From Zingiber officinale (Eukaryota > Streptophyta > Magnoliopsida > Zingiberales > Zingiberaceae), in contig NC_055991.1 of assembly GCF_018446385.1 (NCBI RefSeq), positions 119,765,794-119,829,793 of the forward strand: a stretch of 64,000 nt of DNA, in the 5' to 3' direction. Each line of letters opens with the position of its first letter. Positions within the stretch are counted from its first letter, which is position 1. Made by a program: the position numbers and the translations under genes. A model generated the notes under the pieces. That model ran no database searches. It was given only the letters and a program-made list of their open reading frames with translations, and was not told the DNA's origin. Below, one piece after another: positions 11,136 to 20,600 of this stretch.

Positions 11136-12060
11136 TTAATTTTTCAAATCAGGTCGGCTTGCAGTTAAGTACAGTAGGCTACCTATTGCACTTCTATAAT
11201 ATTTTAAATCAATTGGTTTTCCATTTGGGTCACTATCTAAGATTGTGTTTACAGCCATCGGTGTTTTTATTTCTTTTGTATTTTCCATTCCGAATTTTTT
11301 AAGTAATTCTTTGGTGTATTTATGTTGAGAAATATAGTTTCCTTCATTTGTTTGTTTGATTTGTAATCCTAAGAAATATGTTAGTTTTCCCACTAAGCTC
11401 ATTTCATATTCTTTTTCCATTAGATTAATAAATTCTTCTAAAAATTATGAATTTGTTGAGCCAAATATTATGTCATCCACGTATATTTGTGCAATAAAAA
11501 TGTTTGTATTTAATGATTTAACAAACAAGGTTGGGTCAATTTGACCTTGTTTGAATCCTTTAGATGTTAGGTAAGATGTTAGCCTCTCATACCACGCCCT
11601 GGGTGCTTGTTTAAGTCCATATAGGGCTTTCTTTAATTTAAAAACATAATCAGGGTGTTCTAAGCTTTCAAAACCAGGAGGCTGACCTACATAAACTTCT
11701 TCTTTGATTAGTCCATTAAGAAAGGCAGACTTAACATCCATTTGGTATAGTTTAAATCCCTTATGGGCTGCATAACTTAGTAACATTCTAATGGGCTCTA
11801 ATCTGGCTACTGGGGCATATGTTTCGTCATAGTCAAGTCCTTCAACTTGACTAAATCCTTTGGCAACCAGCCTAGCCTTATTTCTAGTAATTTCCCCAGT
11901 TTCACTTAGTTTGTTTCTGAATACCCATTTTGTTTCTATTATTTTCTTATTCTTAGGTGGTGGGACTATGTCCCAGACCTCATTACGCTCAAATTGGGCT
12001 AGTTCTTCTTGCATAGCTATAATCCAATCTGGATCTAGTAGGGATTCATCCACAGTTTTA
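11136..12060 (-). mobile_element. Copia reverse transcriptase region (fossil)
   Basis: RVT_2-type reverse transcriptase of the copia element. The - strand shows the N-terminal block [13 protein letters not shown], the [10 protein letters not shown] and [11 protein letters not shown] motifs, [29 protein letters not shown] and the catalytic YVDD box within [16 protein letters not shown] further downstream piece with LTYFLGLQIKQ lies at 11136-11420. This is the strongest family evidence for Ty1/copia. The reading is broken. Confidence 0.9.
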
Positions 12061-12945
12061 GGTTCTATTTTTTCTTTCTACAATTCCATTTTGTTGAGGG
12101 GTTTTAGGGCATGAGAACTCATGATGGTAACCGTTTTCTAGACAAAAACTGTTAAAGTTGTGATTTTTAAATTCTCCCCCATTGTCACTCCTAATTCTTT
12201 TAATTTTAATATCTTTTTCGTTTTCAATCTGTTTGCAAAAATTTGTAAGAATTTCAAAAGTTTCATCTTTATGTTTTAAGAATTTTACCTAAGTAAACCT
12301 AGAGTAATCGTCTATAATTACTAAACAATATAAGTTTCCATTAATGGATTTGACTCCATGGGAGTCAAAAAGATCTAAATGTAGAAGTTCTAAGATTGAG
12401 TTAGTTTGTGGTTGATTTGTTTATTTGTGGGTTGATTTAGTTTGTTTTCCTTGTTGACAAGCATTACATATAGTTGAATCTAAGTTAGGTAACTTCGGTA
12501 AGCCTTTTACAAGTCCATTTAGTTTACTTATATTTCTGAAGTTGGTGTGAGACATTCTCCTATGCCATAACCAAGTTTCTTCTTTTTGTGTTAAATAGCA
12601 CTTAATGGAAGAAATTGTTAAGTTGATGACATAGATGCTGTCTTTTCTAAAACCTTTTAGGCTTATGGTAGGATTATCTAGATGTTTGATTGAGCATTCT
12701 GTAGATAGAAACTTGACCTTATACCTAGTATCACACAATTGACTTATACTTAGAAGATTATATTTAAAGTTTTCAACAAGTAAGACATTTGAAATTATAA
12801 AGTCTAATTTTAATTCAATATTACCTATACCAATTACCTTGAGTTTGCCGTTGTTTCCAAAGGCAACTGTTCCTAGGCTTTTGTAAGTGAGTTGAGTGAA
12901 CTTGGTGTGATCTCCAGTCATATGTTTGGAGCAACCACTGTCCAA
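12061..12945 (-). mobile_element. Copia protease / GAG-pre-integrase / integrase traces (fossil)
   Basis: At 12421-12945 the - strand reads MDSGCSKHMTGD (protease active-site region in its usual copia context), then LLSISQLCD and the GAG-pre-integrase zinc-binding block WLWHRRMSHTNF ... CNACQQGKQ. Between 12061 and 12420 there are degraded integrase-core traces. The order protease, integrase, RT is the copia order. Confidence 0.8.
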
Positions 12946-13009
12946 AATCCACTTGGTTTCCTACAGTAAGTAGGATTTTGAAGTTAGTCTTTTGAGCATG
13001 CATTAATTT

Positions 13010-13760
13010 AAGTTTAAAATTAAGATTTTGAAATTAAGTTTAAACTTGAAATTAAGTTTAAAATTAAAATTTTGAAAAAAAATTTTAAGTTTAAAATTAA
13101 AATTTTGAAAATAAATTTTTAAGTTTGAAATTTTAAAATTTTGAAAATAATTTTTAAGTTTAAAATTAAAATTTTGAAAATAATTTTTAAGTTTAAAATT
13201 AAAATTTTGAAATTAATTTTTTAAGTTTAAAATTAAAATTTTGAAATTAATTTTTAAGTTAAAAAAAATTTTGAAATTAATTTTTAAGTTTAAAATTAAA
13301 ATTTTGAAAAAAAATTTTAAGTTAAAATTAAAAATTTTGAAATTAATTTTTAAGTTAAAATTTAAATTTTGAAATTAATTTTTAAATTAAAATTAAAAAT
13401 TTTGAAATTAATTTTTAAGTTTAAAATTAAAATTTTGAAATTAATTTTTAAGTTAAAATTTAAATTTTGAAAATAATTTTTAAATTAAAATTAAAAATTT
13501 TGAAATTAATTTTTAAGTTAAAATTAAAATTTTGAAATTAATTTTTAAGTTAAAATTAAAATTTTGAAATTAATTTTTAAGTTAAAATTAAAATTTTGAA
13601 ATTAATTTTTTAAGTTAAAATTAAAATTTTGAAATTAATTTTAAAAAAAAATTGAAATTAATTTTTAAGTTTTAAAATTAAAATTAATTTTTAAGTTTAA
13701 AATTAAAATTTTGAAATTAATTTTTAAGTTAAAATTAAAATTTTGAAATTAATTTTTTAA
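13010..13760. repeat. AT-rich minisatellite inside the copia element
   Basis: About 750 bp of a degenerate tandem repeat of roughly 30-35 bp built on TTTTTAAGTT, AAAATTAAAA and TTTTGAAATTAA, more than 20 copies with drifting length. It lies between gag and the protease/pre-integrase region, where a copia polyprotein is normally continuous. It has no coding capacity. Confidence 0.85.
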
Positions 13761-15780
13761 GCCTTATTCATCTCACCCGAACTATATTATCAATCAGGGA
13801 ATCCTATGATTTTGTGAGATAAAATTGGTTTGATTACAGACTTTTGGTTTAACTTGTGTTAGATTCAGACTTAGCTTTGGTTTCCACAAATAGGCATTCT
13901 TCGGATAAACTTCTAAGCTTGGTGAGTCAAAAGGACATCATTAGAAGTAACCAACCTTTCGAGGTTTTCCGAATAGTCCTATCCACGGAACTTAGTACTA
14001 AATCTTGGTCTAACTGGTTAGGATTCGTTTAAGGGTAGCTTCGGTCAGTTCCACTTGGCCAAATGCACCAGATCGAAACCATATCTTTCTAGACATGCGA
14101 TGCCCAAGTTTCCCTAACATACTATCATCCAAAAATTTCACCAATACCATGATTCAAGTTAAACTTGGTCTCTAATTCTAATTGCCCTGCCGGGTTTGTT
14201 AGTTTTGGGTTACCCTGTCGGGTAAGTTAGTTTTGGAGGTGCCAGCTATTCTGGAGCCTCCCCCTGAATTATTGGCCATTAATTTAAGTTTTAATTTTAG
14301 GCTTGTGTCGATTCTTTTTATAGTTATAGTTAACTTGGTGATAATTTTGTTGTTTCTTAAACTGTTTAGATTTTGAATTTGATTTAGGTTTGTATTTTGG
14401 ATTTTGGTTTGGTTTATTTAATTTTATATAATGTATTTTTTCTTTAGGTATATAATATTGATTAAGTCCTACTTGCGTGGTCAGACACGCTTTCGGAACC
14501 CAAGCTAGATTGGTTGACTTGTATTGGGTTATTAATGATTTGAAGGTTTTATTTGAATTCGACTTATATCCTAGTCCGGTTTTATTATAACATGCTTTTT
14601 GATTATTTAGGATTAAGTCTAGATTTTTTGATCTTGTTGTAAATTTTTCTAGCATTTCTTTTAAATCTTTAACATCATTTTTTAACGATAGATTTTCCTC
14701 TTCAAGTGTTAGATCTTGAGTTGGATTCGAATTTTTTAATTGTTCCTTGAGGTTTTGATTTTCCTCAAGAAGTGATTTGTTTTCATTTTCTAATTTAGTT
14801 AATTTACTATTTAAACAGGAAATAATTCTAAAAAAAATTTTGTTTAAATTAAAGTATACCTCATTCGGGCCTTCGGAAACGAGTACGGACTCGTGGCTTG
14901 TTTCGGGTTCAGACCCGTCTTCATCTTCCGACTCGTTATCTGTTTCGGCTTCGCAGGCCATCGGTGCGAGGTGGCTCTGATGTTTCTGCTCTTCTTCCGA
15001 GGAGTCGTCCCACGTTGCTTTGAGTGCCTTCTTTTTGGTTGGCTTTGGTTTGTCGAACTTTAGTTTTGGATATTCGTTCTTGTAATGTCCCTTTTGTTGC
15101 AGCAGTAGCAAGTCACGTTCTTTTGTTACGAGGGAGATGATCTTTTGAAGATCTTTCTTGCTCCTCTTTCTCCCGGTGAACATTTTTCTTACCAAGTTCA
15201 CGGTGTTCTTCGTCTTCGGAATCTTGATGAGTCTTCTTCAAGTTCAGCTTGTTTTCTTTGGAGGAACCTGCAAATAGTGTTATACCTTTCTCGGCTCCAA
15301 CATTAGTTTGTTCGTGTAATTCTAATTCACAAAACAACTCGTCTAATTTTAAGTTAGAAAGATTCTTAGAAATTTTGTAGGCATCCACTATTGATGCCCA
15401 CAAACTATTACGTGGAAAAGCGTTTAAAGCGTACCTTATTAAGTCTCTTCTCCATTTGGTGGCCTATTACATGAAGCCCGTTGAGGATGTCCTTGATTCT
15501 CGCGTGTAGTTCATTGTTTCTCCTTCCCGCATTTTTATATTAAAATTTTATTTAGAAGCGGTCTCGCTTTGTTACCTTAGCGCCGCTCGTTCCCTCGTGC
15601 TCGATCAACTTGTCCCATAGCTCTTTAGCGTTTTGTGTGGACCGACTCTGTTCAATTCTTCTCTTGTCAATCCGCACCGTAGAGTGTTGATCGCTTTATT
15701 TTATTGATGCTTTTCTTGAGATCTGCTGTCCAGTCTTGAGGATCCAGCGTTGTCCACTGGAATTTTGTAGGGTTTCGTAA
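13761..15780 (-). mobile_element. Copia gag region (fossil)
   Basis: On the - strand 14284-15201 encodes a lysine-rich protein with an acidic segment (SEEEQKHQ, ESEDEDGSEPETSHES), a coiled-coil-like stretch (KLTKLENENKSLLEENQNLKEQL) and a knuckle-like KGHYKNEYPK. 15113-15403 adds KISKNLSNLKLDELFCELE, typical of copia gag C-terminal halves. The gag is broken. 15404-16118 up to the primer-binding site is leader and eroded gag. Confidence 0.7.
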
Positions 15781-16118
15781 TGCTCATCCACTGGTCGAAG
15801 TCTGTTTTGAGATAGACCTCCATGCGCTTCTTCTAGTAAGGGAAGTCGTCCCCGTTGAAGAGTGGAGGTCGCACTGTGCTGAATCCTTCTTGTTGGGACA
15901 TTCTGTGCACAGGTAAATAACCAAAAAAAATCCCAAGACTTGGTCTTGGATTAGTAGTGCGGGAAGAGAAAAATGAAAAAAAAATCTAGATTCGTGTTGC
16001 ACTAATTTAAATTGATTAGTGAAATATTAAGTTAACGAAACACCAGTTTTAAAATTAATTATTAAAAAAAATTCACCCCCTGTCTGATTGGTGGTTGCAC
16101 CAAATCAGAGCGGTACCT

Positions 16119-16130
16119 GCTCTGATACCA
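16119..16130 (-). other. Primer-binding site (initiator tRNA-Met)
   Basis: The - strand reads TGGTATCAGAGC, complementary to the 3' end of plant initiator tRNA-Met, two bases inside the right LTR. This fixes the element's orientation. Confidence 0.9.
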
Positions 16131-16132
16131 CT

Positions 16133-17155
16133 TGTAGGACCGTTAGATTCGATAGAGGGGGGTGAATATCGATTCGAAAAAGACGAGTATAAACGCAGCG
16201 GAAAAATAAAGTAGACACAGATATTTTTACTTCGTTCGGAGCCTGTGACGACTCCTACTCGAAGGCCCGTGGTCCTTGACCACTTTCGTTGGGCAATCAC
16301 TAACAAGTCGAAATATGACTACAGAATAAGTACAGGAAATGCTAGTAATAATAAAGCAATACCGACAAAGAAAAATTAAATAAACACCGGAGGAGCACTT
16401 TTGTCGGAGCGTTGTTGACGTCGCACTTGAACGTCGAGCAGCAAGACCAGCAGTAGAAGAGTTCTCAGTAAAAATTGATTTCTGAAGCTCCTGCCTGGGG
16501 CTTCTTTTATATGCTGTTCCGGGCGCCTGGATTCCTGCCCGGATCCCCTCCGGGCGCCCGGACCACCTTGTTCCAGAAAACTCCCTTTTCCTGCAAAACA
16601 AAGTTAGTCCGAGGCAAATGTATATCCTGTAAAACAGATTGTCAGCACAGTTAAGGTTCAACAGATAATTAAAAAGAGTATGACTTAGATTCCGTCTTTC
16701 CGAGACCGGAATCTAGTCACGATCTCGACTTAGATATCCGAAATGGATCTAAGTCGGATCGACGCCTAATGTTCCCTTCCCGGGAACGCGTCCTCACAGT
16801 CACTCCCTTCCAGTGACTTATGGTCAGCCCGTCGACCTGTCTGGACTTCTCGCCAAGCGTCCGGTCAGCCCGTCGACCCGCTTGGACTTCTCGCCAGCTA
16901 TCCGGTCAGCCCGTCGACCTAGCTGGACTTCTCGCCAAGCGTCCGGTCAGCCCGTCGCCCCGCTTGGACTTCCGCCAGCTATCCGGTCAGCCCGTCGACC
17001 TAGCTGGACTTCGTGCCAGACATCCGGTCAGCCCGTCGACCTGTCTGGACTTTTCCTGCACACTTGATCAAAGTGTCAGACAACAACACAACTAATTAAC
17101 CTATTTGTCATTCATCAAAACCTGGGTTAGAGCGTTAGTGCTACCCGCACCAACA
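16133..17155 (-). repeat. Copia LTR (right, 5' in element orientation)
   Basis: Starts TGTAGGACCG and ends GCACCAACA. It is about 1-2% different from the left LTR outside indels. It carries the hairpin array at 16821-17048 with a different unit number. Confidence 0.9.
16821..17048. repeat. Tandem 41-bp hairpin array, six units
   Basis: Same unit as at 10304-10500. The first unit lacks its left arm; the other five have complementary stems of the CCAAGCG, CCAGCTA or CCAGACA type. Order and number of stem types differ from the left LTR, so units have been gained or reshuffled since insertion or during reverse transcription. Confidence 0.9.
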
Positions 17156-17558
17156 CATTTTAGTTCCAGTGGATTTCTGAAATTGCAAGGAGTTCAAATA
17201 TGATATTCATTGTTTATTTTTATTTTTTCAAATGTATTAAAATGTTATTAAAAAATTAATTAATGTTATTCATATGTTCTGCATGTCGATAAAAAAAAAA
17301 ATAGAGAAGAGAGAAAAAAATAATAGAAAAATTAAATTATCAAGAGGATAAAATAAAAAATACACTTAAAAAATATATTCTTGAGTAAATATCAAAATAA
17401 CATACGTCTTTTAGATCTCTACATGCCCTCATGCCCTTTGTAAATTTCTTATAGTGATGTTCTAAGTTGGAGAATGGACGGAGTTTTACATAACGCTAAA
17501 TTCGAAGTCATCGGTAAATTTAATTTTCCACTAGAAAGAAAAAAAAAATCTTACTCTC

Positions 17559-17568
17559 TATATATATT
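17559..17568 (+). promoter_or_regulatory. Probable TATA box of SmD3
   Basis: TATATATATT lies about 105 bp upstream of the SmD3 start codon, just before a pyrimidine-rich leader. The position suits a plant core promoter. Confidence 0.5.
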
Positions 17569-17621
17569 TATCCAATTCTATATTTTCATTGCCGTCTTTG
17601 TTTTTTCCCTTCCCCTCGTGC

Positions 17622-17629
17622 TAGGGTTT
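17622..17629 (+). promoter_or_regulatory. Telo-box-like element in SmD3 leader
   Basis: TAGGGTTT, the reverse complement of AAACCCTA, 44 bp upstream of the start codon. Telo-boxes are known near transcription starts of plant ribosomal and other growth-related genes, which suits a core snRNP gene. Confidence 0.5.
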
Positions 17630-17672
17630 AAGCGCACAGAAGGGAGGAGCAGAATAAGGCGACTAGTTTAAG

Positions 17673-20600
17673 ATGAGCCGGAGTCTGGGGATCCCCGTGA
17701 AGCTGCTTCACGAGGCAGCGGGGCACATCGTCACGGTGGAGCTCAAGAGCGGCGAGCTCTACCGGGGCAACATGATCGAGTGTGAGGACAACTGGAACTG
17801 CCAACTCGAAAGCATCACATATACTGCCAAGGTGTCCTTTTCCGCTTCCTTCTCCGTGCTTCTGCTTAAAGATTTTTTATTTCCGTTCCCGTCTCATTTT
17901 ATGCCCTTAGATTGCCTTGTTGTTCTGTACGTTTCCTGTATCATTTTTGCCGATGCCTGTTCGATATCGATTATATAGACTGGATCTATTGTGACTTGGT
18001 TCTTCAAGTTTTCATTTTTGCTGTTATTCTTGATTGATAGGATGGGAAAGTATCACAGCTCGAGCATGTTTTCATACGAGGGAGCAAAGTAAGGTAGATC
18101 TCTACTTCTTCCATTGTTTACATATCTTTTTGTTAGATAATAGTTGTATGACTTGTTCATGTATGTATTACAGGTTTATGGTCATCCCTGATATGCTTAA
18201 GAATGCACCAATGTTTAAGCGCTTGGATGCTAGAATCAGAGTAAAAAAAAAAACTTCTCTCCTGTTTTCTTTGCTGGAAATGTGTGTTTTTTTTTGCTCC
18301 TGTTTCTGAATTGATATGTTGTTTTCGTTAAGGGCAAAGGATCTTCTCTTGGAGTTGGTCGTGGTCGTGCTGTTGCCATGCGTGCAAGGGTGAGTATTAT
18401 TTAAGGGAGATTTTTTCCTACATTTATAATTCTTTTCCCTAGTAGGTTGCTAATTTATCCTTCTAGACATGGTGCGAGTTGTTGTGTTTCAGCGTAACAT
18501 TCTAATTTTATTTTCTGTTTTTAGTGATCTGAACTCAATGATTCTTATAAACAATCTTTTTTGATTCTTCTGTGTTTCTACCTGTCCGAACCCTCAAAGT
18601 ATTTCTGAATCCCTAAAGTATTTTTGCTAGGATGGGCATTGTTCAAGGAAGATTTTCCTTGTATTTTTCTAGATTCTGACTTACCAGATGCCTTGATAAA
18701 TTCTAGTTTGCAGTTCTCAGCTTTGTCATTCTAATTTACTCTCCGTGTTAATAGTGATCCCAACGATTCTAGTAGGCAATGTGTTTTGATTCTTTCAAGT
18801 GTCTTCTTGTGTCTGAATTGTTGGGATCGATGTGCCGGGGTTGAATAGCGTTTCATCGCGCTCCTTACGTTGTTTGCTTCGTCTTGATGATGATATGCAG
18901 CGAAAATAAAATACAAGACTCACACAACGCTAACAAGACTAATCCAAGGATCCACACACGACATGCTATCTCCACTATGAAACACTTCTTCTCAGTCGCA
19001 GTCGGAGGCGGAGAAGCCTCGTATAAACTCACACACAACACAAACACAAATACAAGAAGAAACCCTAAGAATACAAGTGAATACACCTTTCTTCTTGCTA
19101 CTTGTTGTTGCCTCTTGAACCTTGGAGATGCTCCCCAAGTGCATTCAAGAACTGGCGTGAGTGCTGGAGAAATCGCTGTGAAGATCAGAGAAAAATAGCA
19201 GAAGAAGATCGCAAAGATCTGCGGAGAAAAACGCTTCGCCCAGGCTTTAAACAGTGCTCCCAATCGATCGAATTCATCCCCAATCGATTGCCACGTCAGC
19301 ACCGCTCCATCGCAACCGTCCATCACCTGCATCCTGCGCAACGGTCACTTCCCAATCGATCGACCGATCGATTGGGACTGCCTGAATTGATCGCCCGATC
19401 GATTCAACACCTTTCTGTGCTCTCGCATTTGCGTGAGAGCTTCTGCTACCCAATCGATCGGCAGCTCCCAATCGATCGCTCGATCGATTGGGAAAGTCTC
19501 TGTGCTCGCGATTTCACATCCCAATCGATCGGCCGATCGATTGGGTCTTCCTACAATCGTAGCACACCCCAATCGATCAACTGATCGATTGGACCCTGGT
19601 TCAATCGATCGCCCGATCGATTGACCAGCCTGGACTTGACTCAAACTCAAGTCCAAAATCTCCAACCAAACTCCTGGTCAATCGTGACCTGTTGGGTCTC
19701 CATGCCTAGCATTTGGCCACACTCAATCAACCTCGAATTAGTCTTCTAGCCTCCTCCATCAGCCTTGCGTTCCTCGGATATCTCCCATTCTTCACGCCTT
19801 GCCTTCAGGAGCTTCCTTCGGGCTCATCCTAATTGTCAAGTTCTCCTTGCCAAGTCACACTAGGACTTATCTTGCCAAGACCACATGCTTGGACTTACAC
19901 CCTTTGCCAAGATCACACTTGGACTTTCCAATTGCCTGGCTCCTCATCAGGACATTCTCCTTTGCCAAGATCACACTTGGACTTTTCAATTGCCTAACTC
20001 CTCACCAGGACTTTCTCCTTTGCCAAGATCACACTTGGACTTTCCAACTGCCTGGCTCCTCACCAAGACTTTCTCTTTTGCCAAGATCACACTTGGACTT
20101 TCCAACTGCCTGGCTCCTCACCAAGACTTTCTCTTTTGCCAAGATCACACTTGGACTTTCTAACTGCCTGGCTCTTCACCAAGACTTTCTCTTTTGCCAA
20201 GATCACACTTGGACTTTTCAACTGCCTGGCTCCTCACCAGGACTTTCCAAATGCCTAACATCCAGTTAGGACTTTCCCAGTCAAGTCTCCTGTCAACCTT
20301 GACCTACTTGACTTGTATTCTCATCAACCTGGTCAACCCTTTGACCATCTCCATAAACAACCTGGTCAATCCTTTGACCATCTCTATAACCGGACGATTG
20401 CTCCAGCAATCTCTTTATATTGTCAAACATCAAAACTTAAATCCCGACTCGAGCTTGACTTAACTCAAGCTTAGTCAAATTGGTCAAACTTGACCTAGGA
20501 AAATTGTCCCAACAATCTCCCCTTTTTTATGTTTGACAATACCTCTAAGTTAGGCTAAATCCCATAGCCTTAACATTTTCTTTATCACAAGGCTAAATCC

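Larger units (their letters stand above)
9532..17155 (-). mobile_element. Ty1/copia LTR element with both LTRs, inserted in foldback element
   Basis: A 7.6-kb copia element on the - strand, flanked by the 5-bp target duplication CATTT (9527-9531 and 17156-17160). Its LTRs are 9532-10608 and 16133-17155, both TG...CA. The primer-binding site is the complement of initiator tRNA-Met at 16119-16130, and a polypurine tract adjoins the other LTR (about 10609-10622). Interior order on the - strand is gag, an AT-rich repeat tract, GAG-pre-integrase/protease region, then reverse transcriptase. It is broken, with multiple disruptions and missing parts. The first 360 bp of the two LTRs differ at only about four substitutions by eye, so insertion looks recent, probably within the last one or two million years. 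It splits the fourth hairpin of the foldback element, so it is younger than that element. Confidence 0.9.
7260..17448. mobile_element. Composite foldback element, copy 1 (split by copia)
   Basis: Ends are long inverted repeats: the left end near 7260-7500 (ATTTACCAAAG, CATGTAGAGATCTAAA, later CTCTCTTCTC) reappears reverse-complemented at 17220-17448. Inside are four hairpins of about 220 bp (about 7503-7728, 7860-8075, 8963-9170 and 9385-17225 once the nested copia is removed). Each has arms that include TTTGAACTCCTTGCAA and GGAGCTCTCTAGGTCC around a centre near GGTTTTGGTC. Between hairpins lie shorter palindromes built on GGGCCTGATATGA. No transposase is encoded. It resembles a non-autonomous foldback or long-TIR (possibly Mutator-like) element; superfamily is inference. 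Related copies lie at 32325-33775 and, diverged, 41050-42570. Confidence 0.65.
18819..20514 (-). repeat. Left LTR of the SmD3-intron element
   Basis: TGTTGGGATCG ... TTGTCCCAACA. It contains a CGATCG palindrome array (19259-19625) and a 58-bp tandem repeat with six units (about 19909-20260). The right LTR has only three of these units. Confidence 0.9.

Noticed and set aside
19259-19625. Array of regularly spaced palindromes resembling a CRISPR locus (also 59930-60290)
   Set aside because: Repeats are variable, spacers are not unique 30-mers, no cas genes exist and the DNA is plant; the arrays are LTR hairpins.
19102-19665. Serine/arginine/aspartate-repeat frames in both strands of the intronic LTR (also 26511-27130)
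   Set aside because: Artefacts of the CGATCG palindrome array, which is open in several frames on both strands.
19799-20269. Frames with repeated LDFPxAWL peptides
   Set aside because: Translation of the 58-bp LTR tandem repeat; no independent gene evidence.
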